NCBI RefSeq assembly: GCF_003254705.1
Contig: NZ_QFYR01000002.1
Span: 124,001-188,000, forward strand
DNA from: Phenylobacterium deserti
GTDB lineage: Bacteria; Pseudomonadota; Alphaproteobacteria; Caulobacterales; Caulobacteraceae
DNA length: 64,000 bases
Direction: 5' to 3'
A model generated the notes under the pieces. That model did no database searches, was not told the origin of the DNA, and saw nothing but the letters and a program-made list of their open reading frames with translations. Positions 32,423-39,390 of the stretch are shown here, in pieces (positions within the stretch are counted from its first letter, which is position 1; every line of letters starts with the position of its first letter). The translations under genes were made by a program, and so were the position numbers.

Positions 32423-33625
32423 TCAAAGGACTGAGGAATTTCCTCGGTCCTTTTTTGTTTCCAGGGGCTCCGTTGCACTCTGGTTGCAGGCCTCGTTGCA
32501 CTTTTCGTTCGCGGCCTGTTCAGGGGCGGCCCCGCGGCGGGCGGCGAGCCTCGCCTCGGCCGCGTCGGCCAGGCGGATGCGGTCGGCCTGGCGCCGGTAC
32601 TGGGCGAAGCTCGAGGCGCTGCCGTGCCCCATCATGGCCGCGCCCTCGGCGTCGCTGCAGCCGGCCAGCGCCAGCTCCACCCCGCGGGTGTGGCGCAGGC
32701 CGTGCAGGTCGTAGTCGCCGCTGTCGATGGCCCCGTTCTGATGGAGGCGGGCGACCAGCTTGCGCAGCTCCAGGGCCAGGCCGTCCTCGGTGTACGGCCG
32801 GCCGGCCACGTTGTAGACCAGGGTGGTCGTCGCCAGTCTCGGCTCGCCGGGCCGGGCCTTGCGTCCCCGGCGGGGACGGTCCGGCGGGCTTTCCGGCGTG
32901 CGCCCCAGCCAGGCCGTCAGCCGCGGATCCTCCGGTACGTCGACGCGGATCCGGCGCTTGCCGGACATGAAGCGGACCCGGCCGGCCTCGCGCGCTGTGC
33001 GGGGGATGGCCACCAGGTCGCCGCGGCGGGCGCCCACGTAGCGGCCCACCGCCAGCGCCCGCGCCAGGCCGAACTTCTCCGCCGCGAGCGCCGCCTCCAT
33101 GACCTTCGCGAACACCGCGTCGGACCAGATCAGGTGCGGCTCCTTCAGCTCGCGCGGCCGGCGCACCTGTCCGACCAGCGGGAAGGGATCCTTGGCCAGC
33201 CGACCGGCCACAAGCTGCGGCTTGAGGACGTTCTTGAGCACCTGCAGGCGGATGTTGGCGGCGCGGTGGCCGCGGCGGGCCCAGGCGCCCTTGAGCCGGT
33301 CGACGAACGCCGGGGTGAAGGCCGAGACCGCCAGCCGGCCGAGGTCGTCCTCGAACTCCTTGAGGATCAGCCGGTACTCGTACTTGGTGGAGGCGGCCAG
33401 GATGCGGAAGTCGGGGCTGGTGAGCTCATAGGCGCGCAGGGCGCCTGAGAAGGTGCTGGGCGGGGCGGCGGCGTCGGGCGCGAGATCGGCGACGAGGGCG
33501 GCCACGTGACGGGCCAGCGCCGCTTCGCCGAGGCCGTCGGGCAGCCGCACCGACGGCAGGCCCCGCTTGCGCAGGTAGAGCTGGACCGTGCCGTCAGGGC
33601 GCTGGACGCGGTTGACGTACTTCAT
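32423..33625 (-). CDS. Tyrosine-type integrase
   Basis: 400 residues. An N-terminal DUF4102-free short arm-binding part and a core-binding SAM-like domain (about 55-160) precede the catalytic domain. Active-site residues visible are Arg in VGARRGDLVAI, HGLRHTRG (H-x-x-R), the MGHGSASSFAQYRRQ segment with His and the nucleophile Tyr. The gene ends 11 bp from the tRNA-His 3' end and points at it, the usual arrangement for tRNA-targeting islands. Its last codons overlap the tRNA terminator. It overlaps the upstream excisionase-like gene by 32 bp. Confidence 0.92.
   Translation of the reverse strand: MKYVNRVQRPDGTVQLYLRKRGLPSVRLPDGLGEAALARHVAALVADLAPDAAAPPSTFSGALRAYELTSPDFRILAASTKYEYRLILKEFEDDLGRLAVSAFTPAFVDRLKGAWARRGHRAANIRLQVLKNVLKPQLVAGRLAKDPFPLVGQVRRPRELKEPHLIWSDAVFAKVMEAALAAEKFGLARALAVGRYVGARRGDLVAIPRTAREAGRVRFMSGKRRIRVDVPEDPRLTAWLGRTPESPPDRPRRGRKARPGEPRLATTTLVYNVAGRPYTEDGLALELRKLVARLHQNGAIDSGDYDLHGLRHTRGVELALAGCSDAEGAAMMGHGSASSFAQYRRQADRIRLADAAEARLAARRGAAPEQAANEKCNEACNQSATEPLETKKDRGNSSVL
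32425..32457 (+). terminator. Intrinsic terminator after tRNA-His
   Basis: AAAGGACTGAGGA and TCCTCGGTCCTTT pair with one mismatch, and the run of six T follows. It lies 13 bp after the tRNA and overlaps the 3' end of the convergent integrase gene. Confidence 0.85.
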
Positions 33626-33944
33626 CGGGCCTCCGCGGACCGGAGCCGCCCCGCTCGGAACGAGGGCTGCGGGCCCGGCGCTCCACGGCGGCCAGGGCCC
33701 AGTCGAATCCTTCCAGCATGGCCTGGCAAGCCCCTTCGCCGGCGATCCCCTGGCCGGCCAGCCGCTGCACCAGGGCGTCGAGGTCCTCGCGGCGCCAGCG
33801 CTTCAGGCGGGCGGCGACCACGATCGGGGCCACGTTCTCCCGCCGCAGCAGGCTGGCCGCCGTGCCGGGGCCCAGCGTCAGGTAGGCGGCCGCCGTGGCG
33901 AGGTCCATCAGCGCGGGCCAGTCGGGGCAGGGGGAGCGGGGCAT
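33594..33944 (-). CDS. Excisionase/AlpA-like DNA-binding protein
   Basis: 116 residues from ATG 33944. The core ALMDLATAAAYLTLGPGTAASLLRR... VVVAARLKRWRREDLDALV has the layout of a MerR/AlpA-type winged helix: two N-terminal helices and then a 'wing-R-x-R-R-D-L' with the basic KRWRREDLD. Such proteins direct excision by bending att DNA or regulate the integrase. The C-terminal tail is Arg/Pro-rich. It overlaps and precedes the integrase gene in one operon, which supports the role. No named family is certain. Confidence 0.7.
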   Translation of the reverse strand: MPRSPCPDWPALMDLATAAAYLTLGPGTAASLLRRENVAPIVVAARLKRWRREDLDALVQRLAGQGIAGEGACQAMLEGFDWALAAVERRARSPRSERGGSGPRRPDEVRQPRPAP

Positions 33945-34060
33945 GTCCGGACATCGGCCTCCTAGACGCAAGCAGGGCACAGGCGCCCTGCCGCCGCCAA
34001 GCCGTAGGCCTACCCGTCCGGGAGCCGATCCCGCTTCGGCGCCAGCAACCAGGTTGCGGA

Positions 34061-34089
34061 TTTGCAGTTCATGCACTACTTACTGCAAA
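34061..34089. promoter_or_regulatory. Inverted repeat, likely operator of the Xre/RES module
   Basis: TTTGCAG (34061-34067) and CTGCAAA (34083-34089), perfect 7-bp arms on a 22-bp centre spacing (two helical turns), just before the antitoxin start at 34103. The position fits autorepression by the antitoxin. Confidence 0.6.
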
Positions 34090-34102
34090 AGTGAGAACCG
34101 CC

Positions 34103-34501
34103 ATGCTCGCCGCTCAGGAACAGCCCCGCACCGACCTCAAAGAGGTGGACTCCGGCAAGGCGCTGGAAGGGGCGTTCGCGATCCTGGCCAAGTGGCGGGT
34201 GTCCGCCGACCAGGCCCGCGTGCTCCTGGGATCCCCGGCCGAGCGCACCTTCTATGCCTGGAAGGCGGGCAATGGGGTGCGGGTCCCGGCCGACACCCTG
34301 CGCCGCATCGGCTACATCGCTGGCATCTGGAAGGCGCTGCAGATCGTCTATTCCGATCCGGCGCTGGCCGACTCCTGGATCAGCCGGCCGAACGCGGGCT
34401 TCGGCGGCCAGACCCCGCTCGAGCGGATGCTGGCCGGCGACGTGACGGACCTGGCCGCCGTGCGCGCCTACCTCGACAGCGCCCGCGCGCCCTGGAGCTA
34501 G
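34103..34501 (+). CDS. Xre/MbcA/ParS-type antitoxin
   Basis: 132 residues from ATG 34103 (GTG 34091 is an alternative). The N-terminal Xre-like helix-turn-helix (about 25-65, VSADQARVLLGSPAERTFYAW) is followed by the Xre/MbcA/ParS toxin-binding domain (about 70-130), which ends with PNAGFGGQTPLERMLAGDV then LAAVRAYLDSARA. It should bind and block the RES toxin encoded 2 bp downstream and repress the operon through the inverted repeat in front. Confidence 0.92.
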   Translation: MLAAQEQPRTDLKEVDSGKALEGAFAILAKWRVSADQARVLLGSPAERTFYAWKAGNGVRVPADTLRRIGYIAGIWKALQIVYSDPALADSWISRPNAGFGGQTPLERMLAGDVTDLAAVRAYLDSARAPWS

Positions 34502-34503
34502 AC

Positions 34504-35196
34504 GTGGCCGAGCGGCGCGTGAAGTGGTCGCAGGCCTGGCGCATCATCGCCTCGCGATATCCGCCCATCGACCTCTTCGAGCGGGCCTCTCCCGACCCGC
34601 GGGTCTGGGAGGCGCTGATCGCCCTGGAGCAGCTGACAAATCCGCGGGTGCGGGACGAGGCAGGCGACATCCGACTGGTGGCGCCCGAGGACCGCATAGC
34701 GGGGCCCGGCGCCAGCTGGGTGATGGCCTCCTTCACCCATGTGAACCCCAGGGGCTCGCGCTTCAGCGACGGACGCTTCGGCGTCTACTACGCCGCCCGG
34801 GAGCTGGAGACCGCGATCGCCGAGACCCTCCACCACTTCGAGCGCTTCGCGCGGGACGCGGGCGATCCGGTCCGCACGGAGGACATGCGGGTGCTGGTGG
34901 GGACGGTGGACGCGGTGCTCGAGGACGTGGACGCCCTGGCCGAGCCGCGGCGGTCCGCGGTGCTGGATCCCGAGAGCTACGCCGCCTCGCGCGCCTACGC
35001 CGCCGAGGTCCGCGACGCCGGCGCGCTGGGCCTCGTCTATCCCAGCGTGCGCCGGGCGGGCGGCCGGTGCGTGGCGGCCTTCACCCCCCGCGCGGTAGGC
35101 GTTCCCCGCCAGGAGCGCCACCTGCAGTATCGCTGGAACGGCGAGCGGGTGGACCGCTACTTCGACTACGCCGCCGAGCGCTGGATCCCGGTCTGA
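34504..35196 (+). CDS. RES-domain toxin (NAD+ phosphorylase type)
   Basis: 230 residues from GTG 34504. The RES domain has the characteristic Arg and Tyr in GSRFSDGRFGVYYAARELETAIAET, with the conserved Glu, and the later LGLVYPSVRRAGGRCVAAF. RES toxins such as MbcT degrade NAD+ by phosphorolysis or ADP-ribosylate targets. The length is normal, and all three signature residues appear present. It forms a bicistronic addiction pair with the antitoxin and probably stabilises the island. Confidence 0.92.
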   Translation: MAERRVKWSQAWRIIASRYPPIDLFERASPDPRVWEALIALEQLTNPRVRDEAGDIRLVAPEDRIAGPGASWVMASFTHVNPRGSRFSDGRFGVYYAARELETAIAETLHHFERFARDAGDPVRTEDMRVLVGTVDAVLEDVDALAEPRRSAVLDPESYAASRAYAAEVRDAGALGLVYPSVRRAGGRCVAAFTPRAVGVPRQERHLQYRWNGERVDRYFDYAAERWIPV

Positions 35197-35248
35197 GCTC
35201 GCCTGACCTCATGGTGCGACCCCGACCGCTGCGGCGGAGGGGCCGCGC

Positions 35249-35620
35249 TCAGGCCAGCCGGGCCCCGTTCGGCACCTCGCGCTCCGGCGCGGCGAGCACG
35301 ATGGCGCCCTGCGCGTCGGCCAGTCCGAGGACAAGCACTTCCGAGCGGATGGGTCCGAGCTGGCGGGGCGGGAAGTTCACAACGGCGAGCACGCGGCGGC
35401 CCACGAGGTCCTCGGGGCTGTAGCGCTCGGTGATCTGGGCCGCGGACTTCCGCACGCCGAGGGTCGGTCCGAAGTCGATCATCAGGATGTAAGACGGGTT
35501 GCGCGCCTGCGGGAAGCGGGCAGCCTCGCGGATCGTGCCGGCGCGCACATCCACCTTCAGGAAGTCGGCGAAGCTGATGGGCTCGGCGGCGGGCGCGGCG
35601 GGATCGTGAACCAGGTGCAT
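35249..35620 (-). CDS. tRNA-binding domain protein (CsaA-like)
   Basis: 123 residues from ATG 35620. An OB-fold tRNA-binding domain covers nearly the whole protein: ISFADFLKVDVRAGTIREA near the start, the middle GVRKSAAQITERY, and the closing FPPRQLGPIRSEVLVLGLAD. It matches the CsaA/YgjH export-chaperone-like group. The role is binding of tRNA-like structures, possibly chaperone activity. It may be a core gene interrupted by, rather than carried with, the island. Confidence 0.9.
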   Translation of the reverse strand: MHLVHDPAAPAAEPISFADFLKVDVRAGTIREAARFPQARNPSYILMIDFGPTLGVRKSAAQITERYSPEDLVGRRVLAVVNFPPRQLGPIRSEVLVLGLADAQGAIVLAAPEREVPNGARLA

Positions 35621-35851
35621 GGCCGTGAGTACCGCCGCAGGCCGCTCGAGCCTAGAGGCGCGGGGCTTCGCGGCGGGGCAGGCCTGGCGGCTGGCGCATC
35701 GGCTTCGGTCCGGACCGCCCCCGTTTCCCCAGGTCGAGGCGCGCCTTCCGCAGTCGCCCCGCACCTGGCGCGGCGAGGATCGCATTTGATGGCCGTCGAA
35801 ACGGCGGCCGGCGGGAAAGGTTGATCGGGATCCCACGGGCAGCTGGTCCTC

Positions 35852-36028
35852 ATGCAGACCGATCTCTTCCTCTGCACTGCGCGCAGGCCTTCCGGTACGC
35901 GCGTCGACCTCTACAGGCTCGCGGGCGGCGCGCTGCTCTACATCCCCATCGTCCCAGGATGGGAGCAGCAGTGGGACCGGATCTTGCGGGAGCGGCGATC
36001 CGGGCCGGCGGACGTCCCGTACCCCTGA
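35852..36028 (+). CDS. Possible small hypothetical protein (58 aa)
   Basis: ATG 35852 to TGA 36028. The sequence MQTDLFLCTARRPSGTRVDL then YRLAGGALLYIPIVPGWEQQWDRI has balanced composition and an aromatic-rich core, unlike the Arg/Pro-rich shadows around it. No convincing RBS is seen. No family recognised. Confidence 0.35.
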   Translation: MQTDLFLCTARRPSGTRVDLYRLAGGALLYIPIVPGWEQQWDRILRERRSGPADVPYP

Positions 36029-36082
36029 GGCGGAGAGGCTCGTGACGCGCCGCCGCGGCGGCCCGCGCACCGCGCCTCCCAG

Positions 36083-36148
36083 CTTCCCGAGCGGGAAGAT
36101 CGAACTGCCTGGACGGGCGCTTGCATCAGAAACTTCCCGAGCGGGAAG
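36083..36148. repeat. Two identical 16-bp palindromes, 50 bp apart
   Basis: CTTCCCGAGCGGGAAG occurs at 36083-36098 and again at 36133-36148. Each is a perfect inverted repeat (7-bp arms around AG), and the centres are exactly 50 bp apart. No gene crosses them. They may be operator sites for a dimeric regulator or recombination sites. Confidence 0.75.
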
Positions 36149-36354
36149 AATGCGGCGGCTGCGGGCGCCCCCGCCGGCGCCAGCGGAACGGCAGCAAGGC
36201 TACCTGGCGATGCCGCGAACCACCCCGGTGTCCGCCGCCCTTGACCCCTCGGCCGCCGACGAGCCCTGAGCCGGCCCGGGCAGCGCAGGTCCGTCCGGGA
36301 GGGACGGCGGGCAGGGGGAACGCCGGTCCGCCAGGGGCTTGCGTAAGGCCGCGT

Positions 36355-36972
36355 TCAGCCGGCGGCTGCGCCGTCCGCGCCGGTGCAGCGCTCCGCCGCG
36401 ACAGGCGCCGGTTCGGCCGCCGCCGGCTGGAGGTAGAGCATCGGGCGCGCCACATCGATCACTGCACGCTGCCGGCGCATCACGTCCTGGCCGATGATGC
36501 CGTGGATGGGCGTGGCGGACAGGCGGCCGAGCACGGTCGTCAGCTGGGAAAGGTCGGCCAGCATCAGGTGCTCCTGGCGGATGCTCACGGCGCCGACCTG
36601 CAGTGCGTCGATCGCCGACCTGGAGGCCTGCAGGCCGCCGCCGAGCCCCATGGCCGCGCCCGCGACTCCGCGCTGCGGCGAGAGGCCGAACATCTCGGCG
36701 TAGCCGGCGTGGACGACGCTGACGTTCGCCCCCGTGTCCAGCACGAAGGTGGCCGGCTTGCCGTTGATCTGTCCCTCCACGGTCTGGTGCCCGCTGACCA
36801 GCCGGCTCAGCGGCACGGCGCTGAAGCCGAGCAGGCACAGGGCGTGGTCCACCGTGCCGGCCTGCTCCGGGCGGTACTCGACGCTTGAGGCCGGCGCGGG
36901 TGGGGACAGGCTGTCGCACCCGGCGGCGAGCACGCCGAACAGGGCGAGGATCAGGGGTGTGCGTCGGCTCAT
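36355..36972 (-). CDS. Retropepsin-like aspartyl protease lipoprotein
   Basis: 205 residues with a signal peptide and lipobox LAAGC (about residues 15-19). The single aspartyl-protease motif FVLDTGANVSVVH at about residues 77-89 and the later IHGIIGQDVMRRQRAVIDV (about 157-175) define the retropepsin-like fold found in bacterial periplasmic proteases. It should dimerise to form an active site and be anchored in the envelope. Substrate unknown. Monocistronic. Confidence 0.87.
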   Translation of the reverse strand: MSRRTPLILALFGVLAAGCDSLSPPAPASSVEYRPEQAGTVDHALCLLGFSAVPLSRLVSGHQTVEGQINGKPATFVLDTGANVSVVHAGYAEMFGLSPQRGVAGAAMGLGGGLQASRSAIDALQVGAVSIRQEHLMLADLSQLTTVLGRLSATPIHGIIGQDVMRRQRAVIDVARPMLYLQPAAAEPAPVAAERCTGADGAAAG

Positions 36973-37438
36973 GCTCCGCGCAATCCGCGCCGGACGGCGG
37001 GGTTCCGCCTGTTGGCGATCGCCCGTCGCATCGCAGCCTCGAGCCGGCTATCCGGCGCGCCGCAGGCGCGTCGTCGCCTCCGCCGTCGTGGCGTTCTCGA
37101 TCTTCGTCCAGAGGCTGAGCATGCCCTGGATGATCCACCGCCTCGGCCTGACCCGTCCGGCCGCCGACCCGGCGGATCGGCAAGACCCGGCGACGCGGCC
37201 GGCTAGCGGCGGCGCCCGTGAGATAGGCCGGGACACGCATGAGATCCGCGGCGAACGGACCGCCGCGCCGTCCAGCGGCAAGGGGGCGTTCGGCTTCAGT
37301 CGATGGAGGCTTGTCTCGCCGCGGAGGCCGGCGATCGTCCGTGACAAGCGAGTCGCTCAGAGCGCAAGCGATCGAGCGACTGTATAAAACCTACAGAAAA
37401 TCTTTGGCGCTGTACCCTTTATGTTCTAGTCTGAGCGC
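36973..37438. other. Gene-free stretch
   Basis: I see no supported gene. The final 60 bp (about 37380-37438) are markedly A/T-rich against a very GC-rich background and probably hold the promoter of the small gene at 37439. A GTG-started 33-codon frame (37341-37442) overlaps that gene by ATGA but has no RBS. Confidence 0.45.
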
Positions 37439-37594
37439 ATGACCCATTCGCGTTCCCGCCGGGCGCCGGCCGCCCTTTCTCTCAAAATCGGAGCCTGGTT
37501 TGAAGCCCAGGCCACCGGTTGGGCGGTGCTCGCCATCCCCGCGATCCTGGTGCTGCTGGCCGCCGTGACGGTGGCGGGATGGCTGCTGACCTGA
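37439..37594 (+). CDS. Small single-pass membrane protein (51 aa)
   Basis: ATG 37439 to TGA 37594. A basic N-terminus (THSRSRRAPAALSLKIGAWF) leads into one long hydrophobic helix (VLAIPAILVLLAAVTVAGWLL) to the C-terminus, so it should insert N-in. It stands at the head of the RadC-like/Toprim/ParB-like module. I do not recognise a family. Confidence 0.55.
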   Translation: MTHSRSRRAPAALSLKIGAWFEAQATGWAVLAIPAILVLLAAVTVAGWLLT

Positions 37595-37748
37595 CGCGCG
37601 CGGCGCACGATCGCCGTGGCGCAGCCGTTCGGCGGCCGCCGCGGCGTTCCCGCAGATGGGCCGCGGAGCCGGCCAGCAGGATGGGAGGCGGAGGAAGGGC
37701 TCAGGCGGACGGCCCCGGCGTGGGGTCGGAAACCTGAAGGAGGGCGCC

Positions 37749-38432
37749 ATGGGCGCCGCATATCGGAATCCCTTGCGGGAAGGCGAAGCGCTCGCCGACA
37801 TCCGCCGGCGGGCGCAGGCCGCCGGGCCCGAAGCGCTGGACGCGCGCGAATGCCTGGCCCTGGCCCTGCGGCGGGCGACCGGCGTCCAGGCCGGCCCGCT
37901 GGCGGCGGCCCTGCTGCAGCGGTTCGGATCCCTGCCGGAGGCGCTCGGCGCGCCGCCGTCGCGGCTGGCCGAGGTCGCGCCGGCGCCCGCGGCGCTGGAG
38001 ATCGCCGTCTGGCGCGAGCTCTTCCGCAAGAGCCACGAGGCGGAGCTTCGCGCCCGTCCGGTGCTGTCCTCGGGCGCCGTGCTGCAGGACTATGTCCGTG
38101 CGGTGCTGGCGGCTGAGACGCGGCAGCAATGCCGGGCCTTGTTCCTCGACGCCCGCAATCGCCTTGTCCGCGACGAGCGCCTGACCTGCGGATCGGTGGA
38201 CCATGCGCCGGTCTATCCGCGCGAGATCCTGCGCCGGGCGCTGGAGCTCGACGCGGCCGCCCTGATCCTCGTCCAGAACCGCCCGGCGGGGCAGGTCGAG
38301 CCCACGTCGGAGATGGTCGCCGACACCCGCTCTCTGGTGGACGCCGGGGCCGTGCTGCGCATCGCCGTGCACGACCACCTGCTGGTCGCCGACGGGCGGG
38401 TGGTCAGCCTTCGCGCCCGAGGGCTGCTGTGA
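37749..38432 (+). CDS. RadC-like protein with altered JAMM motif
   Basis: 227 residues from ATG 37749 with AAGGAGG upstream. The N-terminal helix-hairpin-helix part (about 30-95) and C-terminal MPN/JAB domain (about 105-227) match the RadC/DUF2466 family found on plasmids and islands. The family motif is HNHPSG...PS-x-x-D. Here the aligned stretch is VQNRPAGQVEPTSEMVADTR: both metal-binding His are replaced (Q and R) and the Asp position is Met. It therefore should not bind zinc in the usual way. The stop overlaps the next start (GTGA), so it is coupled to the Toprim gene. Confidence 0.88.
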   Translation: MGAAYRNPLREGEALADIRRRAQAAGPEALDARECLALALRRATGVQAGPLAAALLQRFGSLPEALGAPPSRLAEVAPAPAALEIAVWRELFRKSHEAELRARPVLSSGAVLQDYVRAVLAAETRQQCRALFLDARNRLVRDERLTCGSVDHAPVYPREILRRALELDAAALILVQNRPAGQVEPTSEMVADTRSLVDAGAVLRIAVHDHLLVADGRVVSLRARGLL

Positions 38433-39388
38433 GCGTCGCCTCGCTGGAGCCCATCGTCCGCGCGCTCGGCGGGGACCTGTGGGCCGGAGGGCTGCGGGCC
38501 AATGTGCCCGCCCCGGGGCACGGCGCGCGGGATCGGTCGGTCTCGCTCCTGCTGGAGGGCGGGCGCGTGGTGATCCACAGCTTTGGGCGGGCGGACTGGC
38601 GAGACGTGCTGCGGGACCTGCAGGCCCGCGGCCTGGTGGATGCCGACGGACGGCTGGCGGGCGTCAGCCCGACCGGCGCCGCGACGATGCTCCCGCCGGC
38701 CATGCTCTCGCCGGCGGGGCGGCGGCGCACGGCCGAGCAGCTCTGGTCCGAGGGCGGCGCGTTGCAGGGCCTGGCGTCCCGGCACCTGGCGCACCGGTCG
38801 GTTCGGACCCGGTCGGCCGCCCTGCGCTTCCACCCGGCGGTCCCGGCGGCGGTCTACGCCGGACGCGGCCGGCGGCGGCCGGCGCTGCTGGCGCGGGTTC
38901 AGGCGCCGGACGGCTCCACCTGCGCCGTAGAGATCACCTATCTGGCCGCTGACGGGTCGCGCGCCGCGCTGCCGCTCGCCCGCAAGACGGTGGGCGTGCT
39001 GCCGACGGGGGCGGCGGTCCGCCTCGACCCGCCCGGTCCGACTCTGCTGGTCGCCGAGGGGGTGTTCTCGGCCCTGTCGGCGGGCCAGCATTTCGGCCTG
39101 CCGGCCTGGGCGCTGCTCTCCGCGCCGCGGCTGCCGGGCTGGCGCCCGCCGCCGGGCGTGCAGGCGGTGCTGGTGGCGGCCGATCGCGGCGCGGCCGGCG
39201 AGCAGGCGGCCGCGGGCCTGGTCCGGGCGCTGCGGGCGGACGGCTGGCGCGCCCGGGTCCGCCTGCCGCCGGCGCCGTTCGGGGACTGGAACGAGGCGGC
39301 GGCCGCCGGGGCCGGGGAGGTGGAGCGGGGGCGGGGAGGGGCGAGCCGGACGGACGGGTGGTCCGGACCGCCGGCTCGGAGACCCTGA
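38429..39388 (+). CDS. Toprim-domain primase-like protein (DUF7146 type)
   Basis: 319 residues from GTG 38429, which overlaps the RadC-like stop. The N-terminal part (GGDLWAGGLRANVPAPGHG, then VVIHSFGRADWRDVL) resembles the zinc-less front of plasmid and phage primase-helicase proteins. The DUF7146-like middle (EQLWSEGGALQGLASRHLAH) is followed by a Toprim domain with the catalytic Glu in LLVAEGVFSALSAG and VAADRGAAGEQAA. The usual Toprim D-x-D is here D-R-G, so one metal ligand is missing. It ends PFGDWNEAAA. It is coupled to radC-like and ParB-like genes and probably takes part in element DNA replication. Confidence 0.8.
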   Translation: MSVASLEPIVRALGGDLWAGGLRANVPAPGHGARDRSVSLLLEGGRVVIHSFGRADWRDVLRDLQARGLVDADGRLAGVSPTGAATMLPPAMLSPAGRRRTAEQLWSEGGALQGLASRHLAHRSVRTRSAALRFHPAVPAAVYAGRGRRRPALLARVQAPDGSTCAVEITYLAADGSRAALPLARKTVGVLPTGAAVRLDPPGPTLLVAEGVFSALSAGQHFGLPAWALLSAPRLPGWRPPPGVQAVLVAADRGAAGEQAAAGLVRALRADGWRARVRLPPAPFGDWNEAAAAGAGEVERGRGGASRTDGWSGPPARRP

Positions 39389-39390
39389 CC

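Larger units (their letters stand above)
35621..36354. other. Sparse region with one possible small gene and two palindromes
   Basis: No large gene. A possible 58-residue frame lies at 35852-36028, and two copies of a 16-bp palindrome lie at 36083 and 36133. The rest shows nothing I can support. Confidence 0.5.

Noticed and set aside
37341..37442. 33-codon GTG frame overlapping the small membrane gene at 37439
   Set aside because: No RBS, and it covers the A/T-rich presumed promoter. The ATGA overlap is probably chance.
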